64,000 nucleotides of DNA from Agrococcus sp. ARC_14. Its GTDB lineage: Bacteria; Actinomycetota; Actinomycetes; Actinomycetales; Microbacteriaceae. The notes under the pieces are model-generated. The model made no database searches. It was not told the origin of the DNA and was given only the letters and a program-made list of their open reading frames with translations. The stretch is from assembly GCF_022436485.1 (NCBI RefSeq), contig NZ_JAKUDO010000001.1:1364001-1428000 (forward strand), in the 5' to 3' direction. The position numbers and the translations under genes are program-made. Shown in pieces: positions 33,998-43,026 of this stretch (the first letter of the stretch is position 1; each line of letters opens with the position of its first letter).

Positions 33998-35452
33998 ATG
34001 ACGCAGGCGCAGGGCGGGGCGTACGACGGCAAGCCCCAGACCGGTCGGCCCCAGGCCGGTCGACCACAGACCGGCAGCGAGTACCTCGCGAGCCTCGACG
34101 ACGGCCGCGTCGTCATCCACGACGGAGAGCGCGTCGATCGGGTGGCCGAGCATCCGGCGTTCGCTGGGGTCGCCGCGACGATCGCAGAGCTCTTCGACAC
34201 GCTGCACGCGCCCGACACCGACGTGCCGCTCGTGCCCACCGAGGACGACGCCGGTCTCACGCATCCGTTCTGGGTGCTGCCGCAGACCCGCGATGACCTG
34301 CGGCTGCAGCGCGACGCGATCCGCGCCTGGCAGCGCAGGACGCACGGCTGGGTGGGACGCACGCCGGAGTTCATGGCGTGCGTCGTGACCTCGATGGCCG
34401 CGCACGCGCCGTTCTTCGGCCGCTTCGAGCAGAACGTGCGCGACATGCTGGCGCGCGATCAGCGCGACGTCACGCACTACGCGCAGGCGCTCGTCAACCC
34501 GCCCGTCGACCGCGACCTGCCGCCGGATGAGGTGGGGGATGTGTTCCTGCACGTCGTGCGCGAGACCGACGAGGGCGTCGTGATCCGCGGCGCGAAGGCG
34601 GTCGTGACGGGTGCTGCGACGGCGCAGCGACTGCTCGTCTCGCACTTCGGCGGCGAGGTGCAGACGGCCGACTTCGCGATCGCGGCCTCCGTGCCCGTGG
34701 CGACCGAAGGCATCCGGATCTACACGCGCGGCACGCCGGCGCGTGCAGACCAGCCGCTCGCGAACCGCTTCGGCGAGCACGACGCGCTGGTGGTCTTCGA
34801 CGACGTGCTGGTGGCGTGGGAGGACGTGTTCATCCGCGACCCCGAGACGATGCTGGCGTTCAACACGGGCGCCGTCGGCTGGAACGTGCGGCTCGTCTTC
34901 CAGGCGACGACGCGGCTCGAGGCGAAGCTCGAACGCATCGCAGGGCTCGCGGTGCGGGCCACCGAGATCATGGGCTCGAGCGAGCTGCGCGGCGTGCAGG
35001 CGGCGCTGGGCGAGCTGATCGCCTACCGCGACACGGTCGCCGCGCTGCGCGACGCGATGATCGAGCAGGCGGTGCCCTCGGGCGACTCGATCGGGCCCGG
35101 ACCGCACGCGGCCATGGCGTTCGCGGCCTACGGGCCAGACGCCTACAGCCGGATGCGCGTGAACCTGCAGACGATGCTCGCCTCGGCGTTCGCGCACCTG
35201 CCGGTGCCGCTCGACTCGCTCGGCAGCGAGCTCGTCGCGCCGATCGAGCCGCTGCTGCGCGGCTCGGGCGGGGCGGATGCACGGGAGCGGCTCGAGATCA
35301 TGGGCGAGCTGTGGGATGCGGTCGGCACGGGCTTCGGCGCGCGGCACGAGCTGTACGAGCGCAGCTACTTCGGCCCGCAGGAGCGCATGCACCTGGGCAT
35401 CCTGGGAGCCGCGAAGGCGACAGGCCGCATCGACGAGTGGCAGTCCTCGTAG
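33998..35452 (+). CDS. 4-hydroxyphenylacetate 3-monooxygenase-like oxygenase (HpaB family)
   Basis: A 484-residue flavin-dependent oxygenase of the HpaB/PvcC family, which uses FADH2 from a separate reductase to ortho-hydroxylate phenols. It has SMAAHAPFFGRFEQN, HYAQALVNPPVDRDLPP and GAKAVVTGAATAQRLLVSHF typical of the family, then VFDDVLVAWEDVFI. An unusual N-terminus of about 25 residues has a short tandem repeat (KPQTGRPQAGRPQTG). No reductase gene (HpaC) is seen nearby. SD TAGGAGC lies 4 nt before the ATG. It is inserted between prfB and ftsE. Confidence 0.88.
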   Translation: MTQAQGGAYDGKPQTGRPQAGRPQTGSEYLASLDDGRVVIHDGERVDRVAEHPAFAGVAATIAELFDTLHAPDTDVPLVPTEDDAGLTHPFWVLPQTRDDLRLQRDAIRAWQRRTHGWVGRTPEFMACVVTSMAAHAPFFGRFEQNVRDMLARDQRDVTHYAQALVNPPVDRDLPPDEVGDVFLHVVRETDEGVVIRGAKAVVTGAATAQRLLVSHFGGEVQTADFAIAASVPVATEGIRIYTRGTPARADQPLANRFGEHDALVVFDDVLVAWEDVFIRDPETMLAFNTGAVGWNVRLVFQATTRLEAKLERIAGLAVRATEIMGSSELRGVQAALGELIAYRDTVAALRDAMIEQAVPSGDSIGPGPHAAMAFAAYGPDAYSRMRVNLQTMLASAFAHLPVPLDSLGSELVAPIEPLLRGSGGADARERLEIMGELWDAVGTGFGARHELYERSYFGPQERMHLGILGAAKATGRIDEWQSS

Positions 35453-35565
35453 GTCGAGGAGGCCGCCGGCCGCAGGCTGGCAGCCGTCACGAGACCGTCG
35501 CGATCGTGCGCCGCGCCGGTGCGGTGACGGCCCCAACGCATCCCCGCCCGTAGCCTCGACAGGTC

Positions 35566-36297
35566 ATGATCCGCTTCGACGAGGTCTCGAAGACCTACTC
35601 CCGCAAGGCCCGCCCCGCCCTCGAGGGCATCTCCTTGGAGATCCTCAAGGGCGAGTTCGTGTTCCTCGTCGGCGCCTCCGGCTCCGGCAAGTCCACGCTC
35701 ATCCGCATGGTGCTCCGCGAGGAGAACCCCTCCACCGGCGAGGTGCACGTGCTCGGCCAGCGCCTCAAGGCGCTGCCCAGCCGCCGCGTGCCCTTCTTCC
35801 GCCGCAACCTCGGCGTCGTCTTCCAGGACTTCCGCCTGCTCAACAACAAGACGGTCTACGAGAACGTCGCGTTCACGCTGCAGGTGATCGGCAAGAGCCG
35901 AGGCTTCATCTCGGAGGCGGTGCCCGACGTGCTCAAGATCGTCGGCCTCGCCGGCAAGGCGAGCCGCCTGCCGCACGAGCTCTCCGGCGGTGAGCAGCAG
36001 CGCGTCGCGATCGCGCGCGCCGTCGTCAACCGCCCGCCGATCCTGCTGGCCGACGAGCCCACCGGCAACCTCGACCCATCCACCAGTGCCGGCATCATGG
36101 CGCTGCTCGCCCGCATCAACGAGGGCGGCACGACGGTCGTGATGGCCACGCACGAAGCCTCCATCGTCGATGAGCTGCAGAAGCGCGTGGTCGAGCTCGA
36201 CGCCGGCGTCATCATGCGCGACGAGGCGCACGGCAGTTACAAGCGCCAGCTGGCCGACCTCGAGGACACCTTCGAGGACGAGGAGGAGATCGCGTGA
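35566..36297 (+). CDS. ftsE: Cell-division ATP-binding protein
   Basis: A 243-residue ATPase that with FtsX forms an ABC-type complex which controls septal peptidoglycan hydrolases. It has Walker [12 protein letters not shown], signature [14 protein letters not shown], Walker [14 protein letters not shown] and the switch His in ATHEA. A -10 box TAGCCT (35551-35556) lies 9 nt before the ATG. Its stop overlaps the ftsX start by 4 bp. Confidence 0.97.
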   Translation: MIRFDEVSKTYSRKARPALEGISLEILKGEFVFLVGASGSGKSTLIRMVLREENPSTGEVHVLGQRLKALPSRRVPFFRRNLGVVFQDFRLLNNKTVYENVAFTLQVIGKSRGFISEAVPDVLKIVGLAGKASRLPHELSGGEQQRVAIARAVVNRPPILLADEPTGNLDPSTSAGIMALLARINEGGTTVVMATHEASIVDELQKRVVELDAGVIMRDEAHGSYKRQLADLEDTFEDEEEIA

Positions 36298-37208
36298 GGC
36301 TCCAGCTGATCGCGCAGGAGGTCTGGAACGGTCTGCGCCGCAACCTCTCGGTCGTCGTCTCGGTCGTGCTCGTCACGTTCATCTCGCTCTCATTCGTGGG
36401 CGCGGCGATCCTGCTGCAGATGCAGATCAACCAGATGAAGGGCTTCTGGTACGACCGCGCGCAGGTGGGCATCTACTTCTGCGGCCCGGTCGACGCGACC
36501 GAGACGTGCACGCAGACCGCGGCCACCGGCGAGCAGGTGCAGGCGGTGCGGGATGTGCTGGAGACCGGCGCGATCGCGCCCTACGTGAGTCACGTGGAGT
36601 TCGAGGATCGCGAGCTGGCGTATCAGAACTTCATGGAGCAGTTCGGCGGCACCACGAGCGCCGAGTTCGCCAGCCCCGAGACGATGAATGAGGCCCTCTG
36701 GGTGCAGCCTGCGACGCCACAGGATGCGGTGCTCATCCAGGAGGCGACCTCGGCGCTGCCCGGGGTGCTGGAGGTGCGCGACCAACAGGCGCTGCTCGAA
36801 CCGATCTTCCAGGTGCTCAACACCGCGAGCCTTGCCGCGATCGGCATCGCTGTGCTCATGCTCGTCGCTGCGGTGCTGCTGATCTCCACCACCATCAGGC
36901 TGTCGGCGTTCTCGCGCAAGAGAGAGCTCGGCATCATGCGTCTGGTGGGCGCCTCGAATCGATTCATCCAGACGCCGTTCATCATCGAGGGCGTGGTCGC
37001 GGCGCTGCTCGGTGCGGTGCTGGCGGCAGCCTCGGTGATCGCGGTCGTGCACTTCTTCCTGCAGGGCTACGTGGCGCCGATGCTGCAGACGATCGCGATC
37101 GTGACGATCGACGACGCCCTGGTGGTGGCTCCCGTGCTCGTCGGCGTCGGCGTGCTGTTCGCGGGCGTCGCGGCGGCCGTGGCGATCCGCAGGTACCTGA
37201 AGATCTGA
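36294..37208 (+). CDS. ftsX: Cell-division membrane protein
   Basis: A 304-residue membrane protein with four helices (about residues 22-44, 175-200, 225-250 and 270-297). A large extracytoplasmic loop (about 45-175) is expected to contact the peptidoglycan hydrolase partner, RipC in Mycobacterium. The segment [19 protein letters not shown] is the FtsX-type coupling helix. GTG start overlaps the ftsE stop. smpB follows with its own promoter. Confidence 0.96.
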   Translation: MRLQLIAQEVWNGLRRNLSVVVSVVLVTFISLSFVGAAILLQMQINQMKGFWYDRAQVGIYFCGPVDATETCTQTAATGEQVQAVRDVLETGAIAPYVSHVEFEDRELAYQNFMEQFGGTTSAEFASPETMNEALWVQPATPQDAVLIQEATSALPGVLEVRDQQALLEPIFQVLNTASLAAIGIAVLMLVAAVLLISTTIRLSAFSRKRELGIMRLVGASNRFIQTPFIIEGVVAALLGAVLAAASVIAVVHFFLQGYVAPMLQTIAIVTIDDALVVAPVLVGVGVLFAGVAAAVAIRRYLKI

Positions 37209-37228
37209 CCGGAGCTGCTTCGGTGGGC

Positions 37229-37260
37229 TAGACTGAACGGCTGCCCAGCATCCGGGCAGC
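37229..37260 (+). promoter_or_regulatory. smpB promoter and 5'-leader hairpin
   Basis: A -10 box TAGACT (37229-37234) is followed by a 7-bp hairpin GCTGCCC / GGGCAGC (37240-37246 with 37254-37260) just at the expected 5' end of the transcript. A normal SD AGGAG stands before the ATG, so smpB is not leaderless, unlike many neighbours. Confidence 0.55.
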
Positions 37261-37290
37261 ACCGACAGACACCGACTCCAGGAGCCACCC

Positions 37291-37767
37291 ATGCCGCGCG
37301 AACAGGGCCACAAGGTCGTGGCGCAGAACCGCAAGGCGCGCCACGACTACACGATCGAGGATCGCGTCGAGGCGGGCCTCGTGCTCACGGGCACCGAGGT
37401 GAAGTCGCTGCGCGCTGGCAGGGCATCGCTCGTCGACGGCTACGCCTTCGTCGACGGTGGCGAGGCGTGGCTCGACGCCGTGCACATCCCGACGTACGGC
37501 CAGGGCACCTGGACGAACCATCCGCCGCGCCGCAAGCGCAAGCTGCTGCTGCACCGCGAGGAGATCGAGAAGCTCGCCGCGAAGGTGTCGCAGGGCGGCT
37601 ACACGCTCGTGCCGCTGTCGCTCTACTTCTCTGACGGCCGCGCCAAGGTCGAGCTCGCGGTCGCGAAGGGCAAGCGCGAGTACGACAAGCGCCACGCGCT
37701 GCGCGAGCGGCAGGACAAGCGCGAGGCCGACCGCGCGATGCGCACGCGCAACCGCATGGGGGACTAG
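37291..37767 (+). CDS. smpB: SsrA-binding protein
   Basis: A 158-residue RNA-binding protein that delivers tmRNA to stalled ribosomes. It begins [20 protein letters not shown] and has the core [16 protein letters not shown] and a basic C-terminal tail ([20 protein letters not shown] in pieces) that mimics an mRNA in the decoding channel. SD AGGAG lies 7 nt before the ATG. The tmRNA gene lies 2.4 kb downstream on the same strand, with pfkA and an acyltransferase gene between. Confidence 0.97.
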   Translation: MPREQGHKVVAQNRKARHDYTIEDRVEAGLVLTGTEVKSLRAGRASLVDGYAFVDGGEAWLDAVHIPTYGQGTWTNHPPRRKRKLLLHREEIEKLAAKVSQGGYTLVPLSLYFSDGRAKVELAVAKGKREYDKRHALRERQDKREADRAMRTRNRMGD

Positions 37768-37875
37768 CCCGGCGACGTCGCCGTCGCTCGGCTCCCGCGT
37801 TCGACAGCGGTCGCCGCGCACGATTGAATGGTCGCGCCGGCAGGGTTCACCCAGGGCCTTCCGGTGGAAGGTGAA

Positions 37876-38904
37876 ATGCGAGTCGGCATCCTCACGTCCG
37901 GAGGCGACAGCCCCGGACTCAACGCAGTCATCCGAGCAGCGGTGCTCACAGGCATGGTGCACCACGGCCTCGAGTTCGTCGGCATCCGCGACGGCTATCG
38001 CGGGCTCGTCGAGGGCGACGTGCGCGTGCTCAACCGCTCGTCGGTGCGCGGCACGAGCCGCATCGGCGGCACGATCCTCGGCACCAGCCGCACCAATCCG
38101 TATGAGGGGCCGAACGGCGGGCCCGAGAAGGTCAGGGCGACGCTCGATCGGCTCGGGATCGACGCCGTCATGGCGATCGGCGGCGAGGGCACGCTCGCGG
38201 CCGCCAATCGGCTTGCCGATGACGGCCTGCCGATCGTGGGTGTGCCGAAGACGATCGACAACGATCTCGCCGCCACCGACTACACCTTCGGCTTCGACAC
38301 GGCGGTGCAGATCGCAACGGAGGCCGGCGACCGCCTGCGCACCACCGGCGACTCGCACATGCGCTGCATGGTGCTCGAGGTGATGGGGCGGCACGTCGGC
38401 TGGATCGCGCTCCACACGGGCATCGCCACGGGCGCGCACGTCACGCTCATCCCCGAGCAGCCGCGCTCGATCGAGTGGATCTGCGACTACGTGCAGTCGG
38501 TCTACGACCGCAACCGTGCGCCGCTCGTCGTGGTCTCGGAGGGCTTCAAGCTCGAGGGCATGGATGAGGCGCACTCCCACAAGGGCCTCGATGCCTTCAA
38601 CCGGCCGCGGCTGGGCGGCATCGGCGAGCTGCTCGCGCCGATGATCGAGGAGCGCACCGGCATCGAGTCGCGCTCCACCGTGCTGGGGCACATCCAGCGC
38701 GGCGGCGCACCGAGCGGCGCCGACCGCGTGCTCGCGACGCGCTTCGGCCTCGCGGCGATCGACGCGATCGTCGAGCAGGCGTGGGGCACCATGGTGTCGC
38801 TGCGCGGCACTGACATCGTGCGGGTGCCGATGGCGGATGCGCTGGGTGACCTCAAGCGCGTGCCCGAGCATCGCTATCGCGAGGCGGAGCTGCTCTTCGG
38901 CTGA
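37876..38904 (+). CDS. pfkA: 6-phosphofructokinase (group III, ATP-type)
   Basis: A 342-residue glycolytic enzyme. It has TSGGDSPGLN, the phosphate-donor site GGEGTL near residues 96-101, and the catalytic PKTIDNDL. In this group a Gly in the donor site (GGEG) marks ATP use, whereas Asp (GGED) marks pyrophosphate use, so ATP is predicted. ATG 37876 has SD GGAAGG 3-8 nt upstream; a longer frame starts 48 bp earlier without support. Its last 53 bp overlap the 3' end of the convergent acyltransferase gene. Confidence 0.93.
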   Translation: MRVGILTSGGDSPGLNAVIRAAVLTGMVHHGLEFVGIRDGYRGLVEGDVRVLNRSSVRGTSRIGGTILGTSRTNPYEGPNGGPEKVRATLDRLGIDAVMAIGGEGTLAAANRLADDGLPIVGVPKTIDNDLAATDYTFGFDTAVQIATEAGDRLRTTGDSHMRCMVLEVMGRHVGWIALHTGIATGAHVTLIPEQPRSIEWICDYVQSVYDRNRAPLVVVSEGFKLEGMDEAHSHKGLDAFNRPRLGGIGELLAPMIEERTGIESRSTVLGHIQRGGAPSGADRVLATRFGLAAIDAIVEQAWGTMVSLRGTDIVRVPMADALGDLKRVPEHRYREAELLFG

Positions 38905-39919
38905 CCCCGCTCGCGCTGCGGCGGCGACCGAGCGCAGTCGACGGGCGCTCGACCCATCGGTGCAGGACGGCTGCGAGGGCCAGCGACAGCGCGGCTGCCG
39001 CAAGCGGGCCGGCGATCGGGATCTGCCACAGCGGTGTGTGTCCGACGAGTTGGATGGCCGTGAGGTGGATGAGGTACAGCGAGTACGAGATGCCGCCGAG
39101 CCAGAGCAGTGGTCTGGCCAGGGCAACGTGGCGGATCGCGTAGAAGCCGGCGAAGAGCGCCAGGCCAGCGAGATAGGAGACGTTGAAGCCCATCGGCGGC
39201 CACACGCCCGGCTGCGGCTCGTTGCCCAGCGCCATGCCCAGGAGTGGCACGATGAAGACCGCTGCCGCGAGCAGCGGCCAGAACGAGCGGTCGCGCGCCA
39301 CATCCCATCGGAAGAGGGCGAAGCCGAGCGAAGCTGTGAACAGCAGCAACGGCACGAGCGCCGAGTACGACGTGCCTGCCAGCAGGTTTGACATCGCCAG
39401 CACCCCGAACGCGGCGAGCCACAGCCAACCCGCCCATGACACCCAGTGCAGTCGCCGCACGAGCTTCGCGGCGACTGATTGCGAGTAGAAGGCGATCTCG
39501 ATGCCGAGCGTCCAGGCAGGCGTGAGAATCGACCAACCGCCGATGACGCCCTGCACCATCGTCAGGTTGACGGCGATCGCGAACGCGCCCAGCTCCGCGG
39601 GCATCGGATTGCCGAGCATGAGCCAGGCCGTCAGCCAGATCGCGGTCGTGATCCAGTAGACGGGGTACAGACGCCAGAAGCGTCGGACGACGAATGTTCT
39701 CGCGGATTGTCCGCTCAGGGTGAGCCCCACCACGTAACCGGAGACGACGAAGAACGCGACGATCCCGAGCCTGCCGAGGTCCACGTGACTGTGCGCCCAG
39801 ATCGAGTACTCGCGCGAGAGGGCTTCCACGGTGTGGTGCACCACCACCAGCAGCGAGGCGACCCCGCGGACGCCGTCGAGGAAGTCGAGTCGGCCGGCTG
39901 CGGTCGTTGCGTGCGCCAT
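38852..39919 (-). CDS. Acyltransferase 3 family membrane protein
   Basis: A 355-residue membrane acyltransferase of the OafA/acyltransferase-3 family with about ten helices. The active-site region is DFLDGVRGVASLLVVVHHTVE, with the catalytic His in the first helix, followed by RFWRLYPVYW. It probably O-acylates a surface polysaccharide or lipid. ATG 39919 lies 6 nt after a -10 box TACGGT (39926-39931, minus strand), so it is leaderless. Its 3' end overlaps pfkA by 53 bp in convergent orientation. Confidence 0.88.
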   Translation of the reverse strand: MAHATTAAGRLDFLDGVRGVASLLVVVHHTVEALSREYSIWAHSHVDLGRLGIVAFFVVSGYVVGLTLSGQSARTFVVRRFWRLYPVYWITTAIWLTAWLMLGNPMPAELGAFAIAVNLTMVQGVIGGWSILTPAWTLGIEIAFYSQSVAAKLVRRLHWVSWAGWLWLAAFGVLAMSNLLAGTSYSALVPLLLFTASLGFALFRWDVARDRSFWPLLAAAVFIVPLLGMALGNEPQPGVWPPMGFNVSYLAGLALFAGFYAIRHVALARPLLWLGGISYSLYLIHLTAIQLVGHTPLWQIPIAGPLAAAALSLALAAVLHRWVERPSTALGRRRSASGVSRRAAPPRDSDARARA

Positions 39920-40015
39920 AGGGTCACCGTAGGAGCGCGCGGGCCGTTTTGAAACAATGTCTCAGAACCTTGAGGGGATCCAATGGCTGCGTCGGGCATC
40001 GCTGCGTCGCGCCCT

Positions 40016-40045
40016 TGCGGGGGCGACGTCCCGCGCGGTACTGTG
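40016..40045 (+). promoter_or_regulatory. Promoter of the tmRNA gene
   Basis: A -35 box TTGCGG (40016-40021) and a -10 box TACTGT (40040-40045) are 18 bp apart. The start would lie near 40052, giving a leader of about 70 nt that contains the left arm of the inverted repeat. Confidence 0.45.
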
Positions 40046-40090
40046 GTGGGCTGGCCCAGCCAGCGCGCCGGACGCATCCGGCATTGGAAA

Positions 40091-40109
40091 CTCAACAGCG
40101 TGCGACTCG
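40091..40109 (+). repeat. Left arm of a 19-bp inverted repeat flanking ssrA
   Basis: CTCAACAGCGTGCGACTCG is the exact reverse complement of 40497-40515. It ends 11 nt before the mature 5' end of tmRNA. In a precursor transcript the arms could pair into a 19-bp stem that brings the two ends together, as leader-trailer stems do in rRNA. Confidence 0.85.
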
Positions 40110-40120
40110 CACCACTCCAT

Positions 40121-40491
40121 GGGGATGATCGGTTTCGACAGCGCCTCAGTCGGAGCGGGAAGCGGGTAGAGGATGCAGGGTTATCTCTTGAACGCCCCCT
40201 GCAAACCAATAGGTGCCAACGCAAAGCGCACCGACTTCGCCCTCGCTGCATAAGCGAGCCTGAAGTCCGTCAGACCGGGTTCGCTCTCGCCCCGGATCCT
40301 GGCGTCATCTAGAGAGCTTGCTGCGCTCCTGCGTCACAGGGGCTCGCGGGACTAAAACTGTGACTGGGCTCGTCGACCTAGGTGCTCAGGACAAAGGTCG
40401 GAGCCGAGTAGAACGCTACCCCTGAGCTGCACCCGGAGAAGCCGCACGGTCCGAGCGTTGGACGGGGGTTCGATTCCCCCCATCTCCACCA
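40121..40491 (+). ncRNA. ssrA: tmRNA (transfer-messenger RNA)
   Basis: The 371-nt RNA rescues stalled ribosomes and tags the nascent peptide. Its 5' end GGGGATGATCGG pairs with the 3' end CATCTCC before ACCA; the CCA is encoded. The T arm is GGGGGTTCGATTCCCCC. The tag reading frame begins with GCC at 40215 and reads ANAKRTDFALAA before TAA (40251-40253), which has the hydrophobic ALAA end seen by proteases and the actinobacterial KRTDFALAA tail. SmpB is encoded 2.4 kb upstream. Confidence 0.97.
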
Positions 40492-40496
40492 TCGGT

Positions 40497-40515
40497 CGAG
40501 TCGCACGCTGTTGAG
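40497..40515 (+). repeat. Right arm of the 19-bp inverted repeat flanking ssrA
   Basis: The sequence is the exact reverse complement of 40091-40109 and starts 5 nt after the encoded CCA end of tmRNA. Confidence 0.85.
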
Positions 40516-40681
40516 CCTTTCGAGGCGCCGTCCCTCGGGGATGGTGCTCCGCGCTGTCTTCGGCATCGCGCTCGTCCTGCGCGCCGGCGTCCGGTACCTG
40601 CGAGCAGCCGCACGCCGCCACTTCGGCCAGCCGCTGGCGCCCACTAGCCTGGGTGCATCCGACGATGCGAGGAGGCAGATC

Positions 40682-42052
40682 GTGAGCGAGTACCGAGTCA
40701 CCGACCCCTACACCGGCCAGGTCGTGAAGGAGTTCCCGACGGCCAGCGACGACGACATCCGAGCGGCCATCGAGCGCGCGCACACGGCGCATGCGACGTG
40801 GTCGACGACGCCGATCGCCGAGCGTGCCGCCGTCATCGCGAAGGCGGCTGACGCCTTCGCCGCCCGCTCGCGGGAGCTCGCCGAGATCATCCGCACCGAG
40901 ATGGGCAAGCCCATCGACCAGGGCATCTTTGAAGCCGAGTTCTCGAGCGAGATCATCCGCTACTACGCCGACAACGCCGAAGCGTTCCTCGCCGACGAGG
41001 TGCTCGAGGTGCGCTCGGGCGTCGACGCGCGCGTGCGCAAGGCGTCGCAGGGCGTCATCCTCGGCATCATGCCCTGGAACTACCCCTACTACCAGGTCGC
41101 GCGCTTCGCCTTCCCGACCCTCGTGCTCGGCAACACCGTGCTGCTCAAGCACGCGCCGCAGTGCCCGTGGTCGGCCACCGTGATCGTCGAGATCCTCGCA
41201 GAGGCGGGCCTGCCGGCTGGCGCCTACGAGAACATCTTCGCCACGAACGACCAGATCGGCGAGCTCGTGATCCCCGACCCGCGCGTGCGCGGCATCTCGC
41301 TCACCGGCTCCGAGCGTGCCGGTGCAGCGGTCGCCGAGATCGCCGGCCGCAACCTCAAGAAGGTCGTGCTCGAGCTCGGCGGATCCGACCCCTTCATCGT
41401 GCTGTCGACGGACGACATGGATGCCGTGGTCGAGGCCGCCGTCGAGGCACGGATGGAGAACTCGGGCCAGGCGTGCAACGCCTCGAAGCGCTTCATCGTC
41501 GTCGACGAGCTGTTCGACGACTTCTCGTCGAAGCTCGCGGCAGCGCTCTCCGCGCTCGAGGTGGGGGAGGCCGCCGACGAGGGCGCCCTGGTGGGCGCAC
41601 TGTCATCGCAGGCGGCCGCCGACCGCCTGCGCGAGCAGGTCGGCTCGGCGATCGCCGAGGGGGCGCAGATCGTCGTGGGCGACGTCGCCGAGTCGGGCGA
41701 CACGCGCGTGCAGCCCGCGCTGCTGGGCGGGGTCACCGAAGGCATGGACGCGTATCGCGAGGAGTTCTTCGGCCCGGTCGGCACGATCTACCGCGCGAAG
41801 GATGTCGACGATGCCGTGCGCATCGCCAACGGCACGCCCTTCGGCCTCGGCTCGCGCCTGTGGTGCACCGATGCCGAGCTCGCCATGGCGGTGGCCGACC
41901 GCCTCGACGCGGGCATGGTCTCGATCAACGGCGCGGGCGCCGAGGACTACGACATGCCCTTCGGCGGCACCAAGCGCAGCGGCTTCGGCCGTGAGCTCGG
42001 CCCGCACGGCATGGAGGAGTTCATGAACAAGAAGCTCATCGTCGCGAGCTAG
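40682..42052 (+). CDS. Aldehyde dehydrogenase (succinate-semialdehyde dehydrogenase-like)
   Basis: A 456-residue NAD(P)-dependent aldehyde dehydrogenase. It has GIMPWNYPYYQVARF, LTGSERAGAAVAEIAG and the catalytic Glu in VVLELGGSDPFIVL, with the catalytic Cys in ENSGQACNASKRF. These are close to the succinate-semialdehyde dehydrogenase (GabD) group, but the substrate range of that group is broad. GTG 40682 follows SD GAGGAGG, with a -10 box TAGCCT at 40645-40650. It lies just after the right repeat arm of tmRNA. Confidence 0.9.
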   Translation: MSEYRVTDPYTGQVVKEFPTASDDDIRAAIERAHTAHATWSTTPIAERAAVIAKAADAFAARSRELAEIIRTEMGKPIDQGIFEAEFSSEIIRYYADNAEAFLADEVLEVRSGVDARVRKASQGVILGIMPWNYPYYQVARFAFPTLVLGNTVLLKHAPQCPWSATVIVEILAEAGLPAGAYENIFATNDQIGELVIPDPRVRGISLTGSERAGAAVAEIAGRNLKKVVLELGGSDPFIVLSTDDMDAVVEAAVEARMENSGQACNASKRFIVVDELFDDFSSKLAAALSALEVGEAADEGALVGALSSQAAADRLREQVGSAIAEGAQIVVGDVAESGDTRVQPALLGGVTEGMDAYREEFFGPVGTIYRAKDVDDAVRIANGTPFGLGSRLWCTDAELAMAVADRLDAGMVSINGAGAEDYDMPFGGTKRSGFGRELGPHGMEEFMNKKLIVAS

Positions 42053-42065
42053 ACGCGTTCGCCGC

Positions 42066-42105
42066 CTACTCGATGACCGTGGTGGTCAGGTCTCGATGAC
42101 CGTGG
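42066..42105. repeat. Second copy of a dispersed repeat
   Basis: CTACTCGATGACCGTGGTG (42066-42084) is identical to 4954-4972, and CTCGATGACCGTGG recurs at 42092-42105. The full hairpin seen at 4888-4959 is not complete here, so this is a partial or decayed copy. It again lies in a convergent gap. Confidence 0.75.
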
Positions 42106-42117
42106 CGGTGGGTGTGG

Positions 42118-42408
42118 TCAGACGACCGCGCCCACCATCGGGCGGCCGTCCGCCGCCCAGGCGAGCGTGCCGCCCGAGACGTTCACCGCATCCAGCCCCT
42201 GATGCTCGAGGTAGGCGACGACCTGGGCGCTGCGGGCGCCGGAGCGGCAGATGATCGCCGCGCCGTCCGGCACCTCGTGCAGCCGCTCCACGATCTCGCC
42301 CATCGGGATGTGGATCGCGCCGTCGGCGTGCCCCAGCTGCCACTCGTGCGGCTCGCGCACGTCGACGATCGGGCGGTCGGCGGTCTCGGCAGGGGTGATC
42401 TCGCGCAT
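42118..42408 (-). CDS. Rhodanese-like domain protein
   Basis: A 96-residue single-domain rhodanese. The active-site loop is CRSGARS with the sulfur-carrying Cys near residue 54, and the N-terminal IVDVREPHEWQLGHADGAIHIP is typical. Small proteins of this kind carry persulfide sulfur between partners. ATG 42408 is 7 nt after a -10 box TAGCCT (minus strand, 42416-42421), so it is leaderless. It converges with the aldehyde dehydrogenase gene. Confidence 0.93.
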   Translation of the reverse strand: MREITPAETADRPIVDVREPHEWQLGHADGAIHIPMGEIVERLHEVPDGAAIICRSGARSAQVVAYLEHQGLDAVNVSGGTLAWAADGRPMVGAVV

Positions 42409-42446
42409 GGATTCCAGGCTACCGAAGCCGCGGATGCAGGAGGACG

Positions 42447-42926
42447 ATGACCGGCATGGACACCAGCACCTGCATCTGGTTCGACGGGCGCATCGAAGAG
42501 GCGGCCGAGTGCTACGTCTCCCTCGTGCCCGGCTCGTCGATCGGCACCATCACGCGCTATCCCGATCCCAACCCGTTCCCGAGCGGCGGCGCGGGCGACG
42601 CGCTCACGGTCGAGCTCACGCTCGCAGGCACCCCCTACATGCTGCTCAACGGTGGTCCGCAGTTCCCGCTCACCGAGGCGGTCTCGATCGTGGTCGTGGT
42701 CGACGGGCAGGAGGAGGTCGACCGGCTCTGGGATGCGCTCGTCGCCGACGGCGGCGCGGAGTCGGTGTGCGGCTGGTGCAAGGATCGCTTCGGCCTCTCG
42801 TGGCAGGTCGTGCCGCGCCGCTACCTGGAGCTCGCGGCGGGTCCGAGCGGGGCCGCGGTCAACGAGGCGATGATGCGGATGCGCAAGCTCGACATCGCGG
42901 CGCTCGAGGCGGCCGCCGCGGGGTGA
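42447..42926 (+). CDS. VOC family protein (PhnB-like)
   Basis: A 159-residue protein of the vicinal-oxygen-chelate/PhnB-like fold. It has CIWFDGRIEEAAECYVSLVP at the N-terminus and RLWDALVADGGAESVCGWCKDRFGLSWQVVPR in pieces, which is the usual 3-demethylubiquinone-methyltransferase-like domain text. Enzymatic function is unproven in most members. SD AGGAGG precedes the ATG. A second in-frame ATG lies three codons in. Confidence 0.85.
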   Translation: MTGMDTSTCIWFDGRIEEAAECYVSLVPGSSIGTITRYPDPNPFPSGGAGDALTVELTLAGTPYMLLNGGPQFPLTEAVSIVVVVDGQEEVDRLWDALVADGGAESVCGWCKDRFGLSWQVVPRRYLELAAGPSGAAVNEAMMRMRKLDIAALEAAAAG

Positions 42927-43026
42927 GCGACCGGCTCGCTCCGACGGGCGACATCCAGGTGCCTGTGCGGATGCTGTGCGAGGCTCGAGGCGCGCGTGAC
43001 GGTCATGCGCACGAGAGGAACCCGCC

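Noticed and set aside
40091..40515. Inverted repeat around tmRNA as attachment sites of an integrated island
   Set aside because: Attachment sites give direct repeats at the tmRNA 3' end and an integrase nearby; here the repeat is inverted, encloses only tmRNA, and no integrase is seen.
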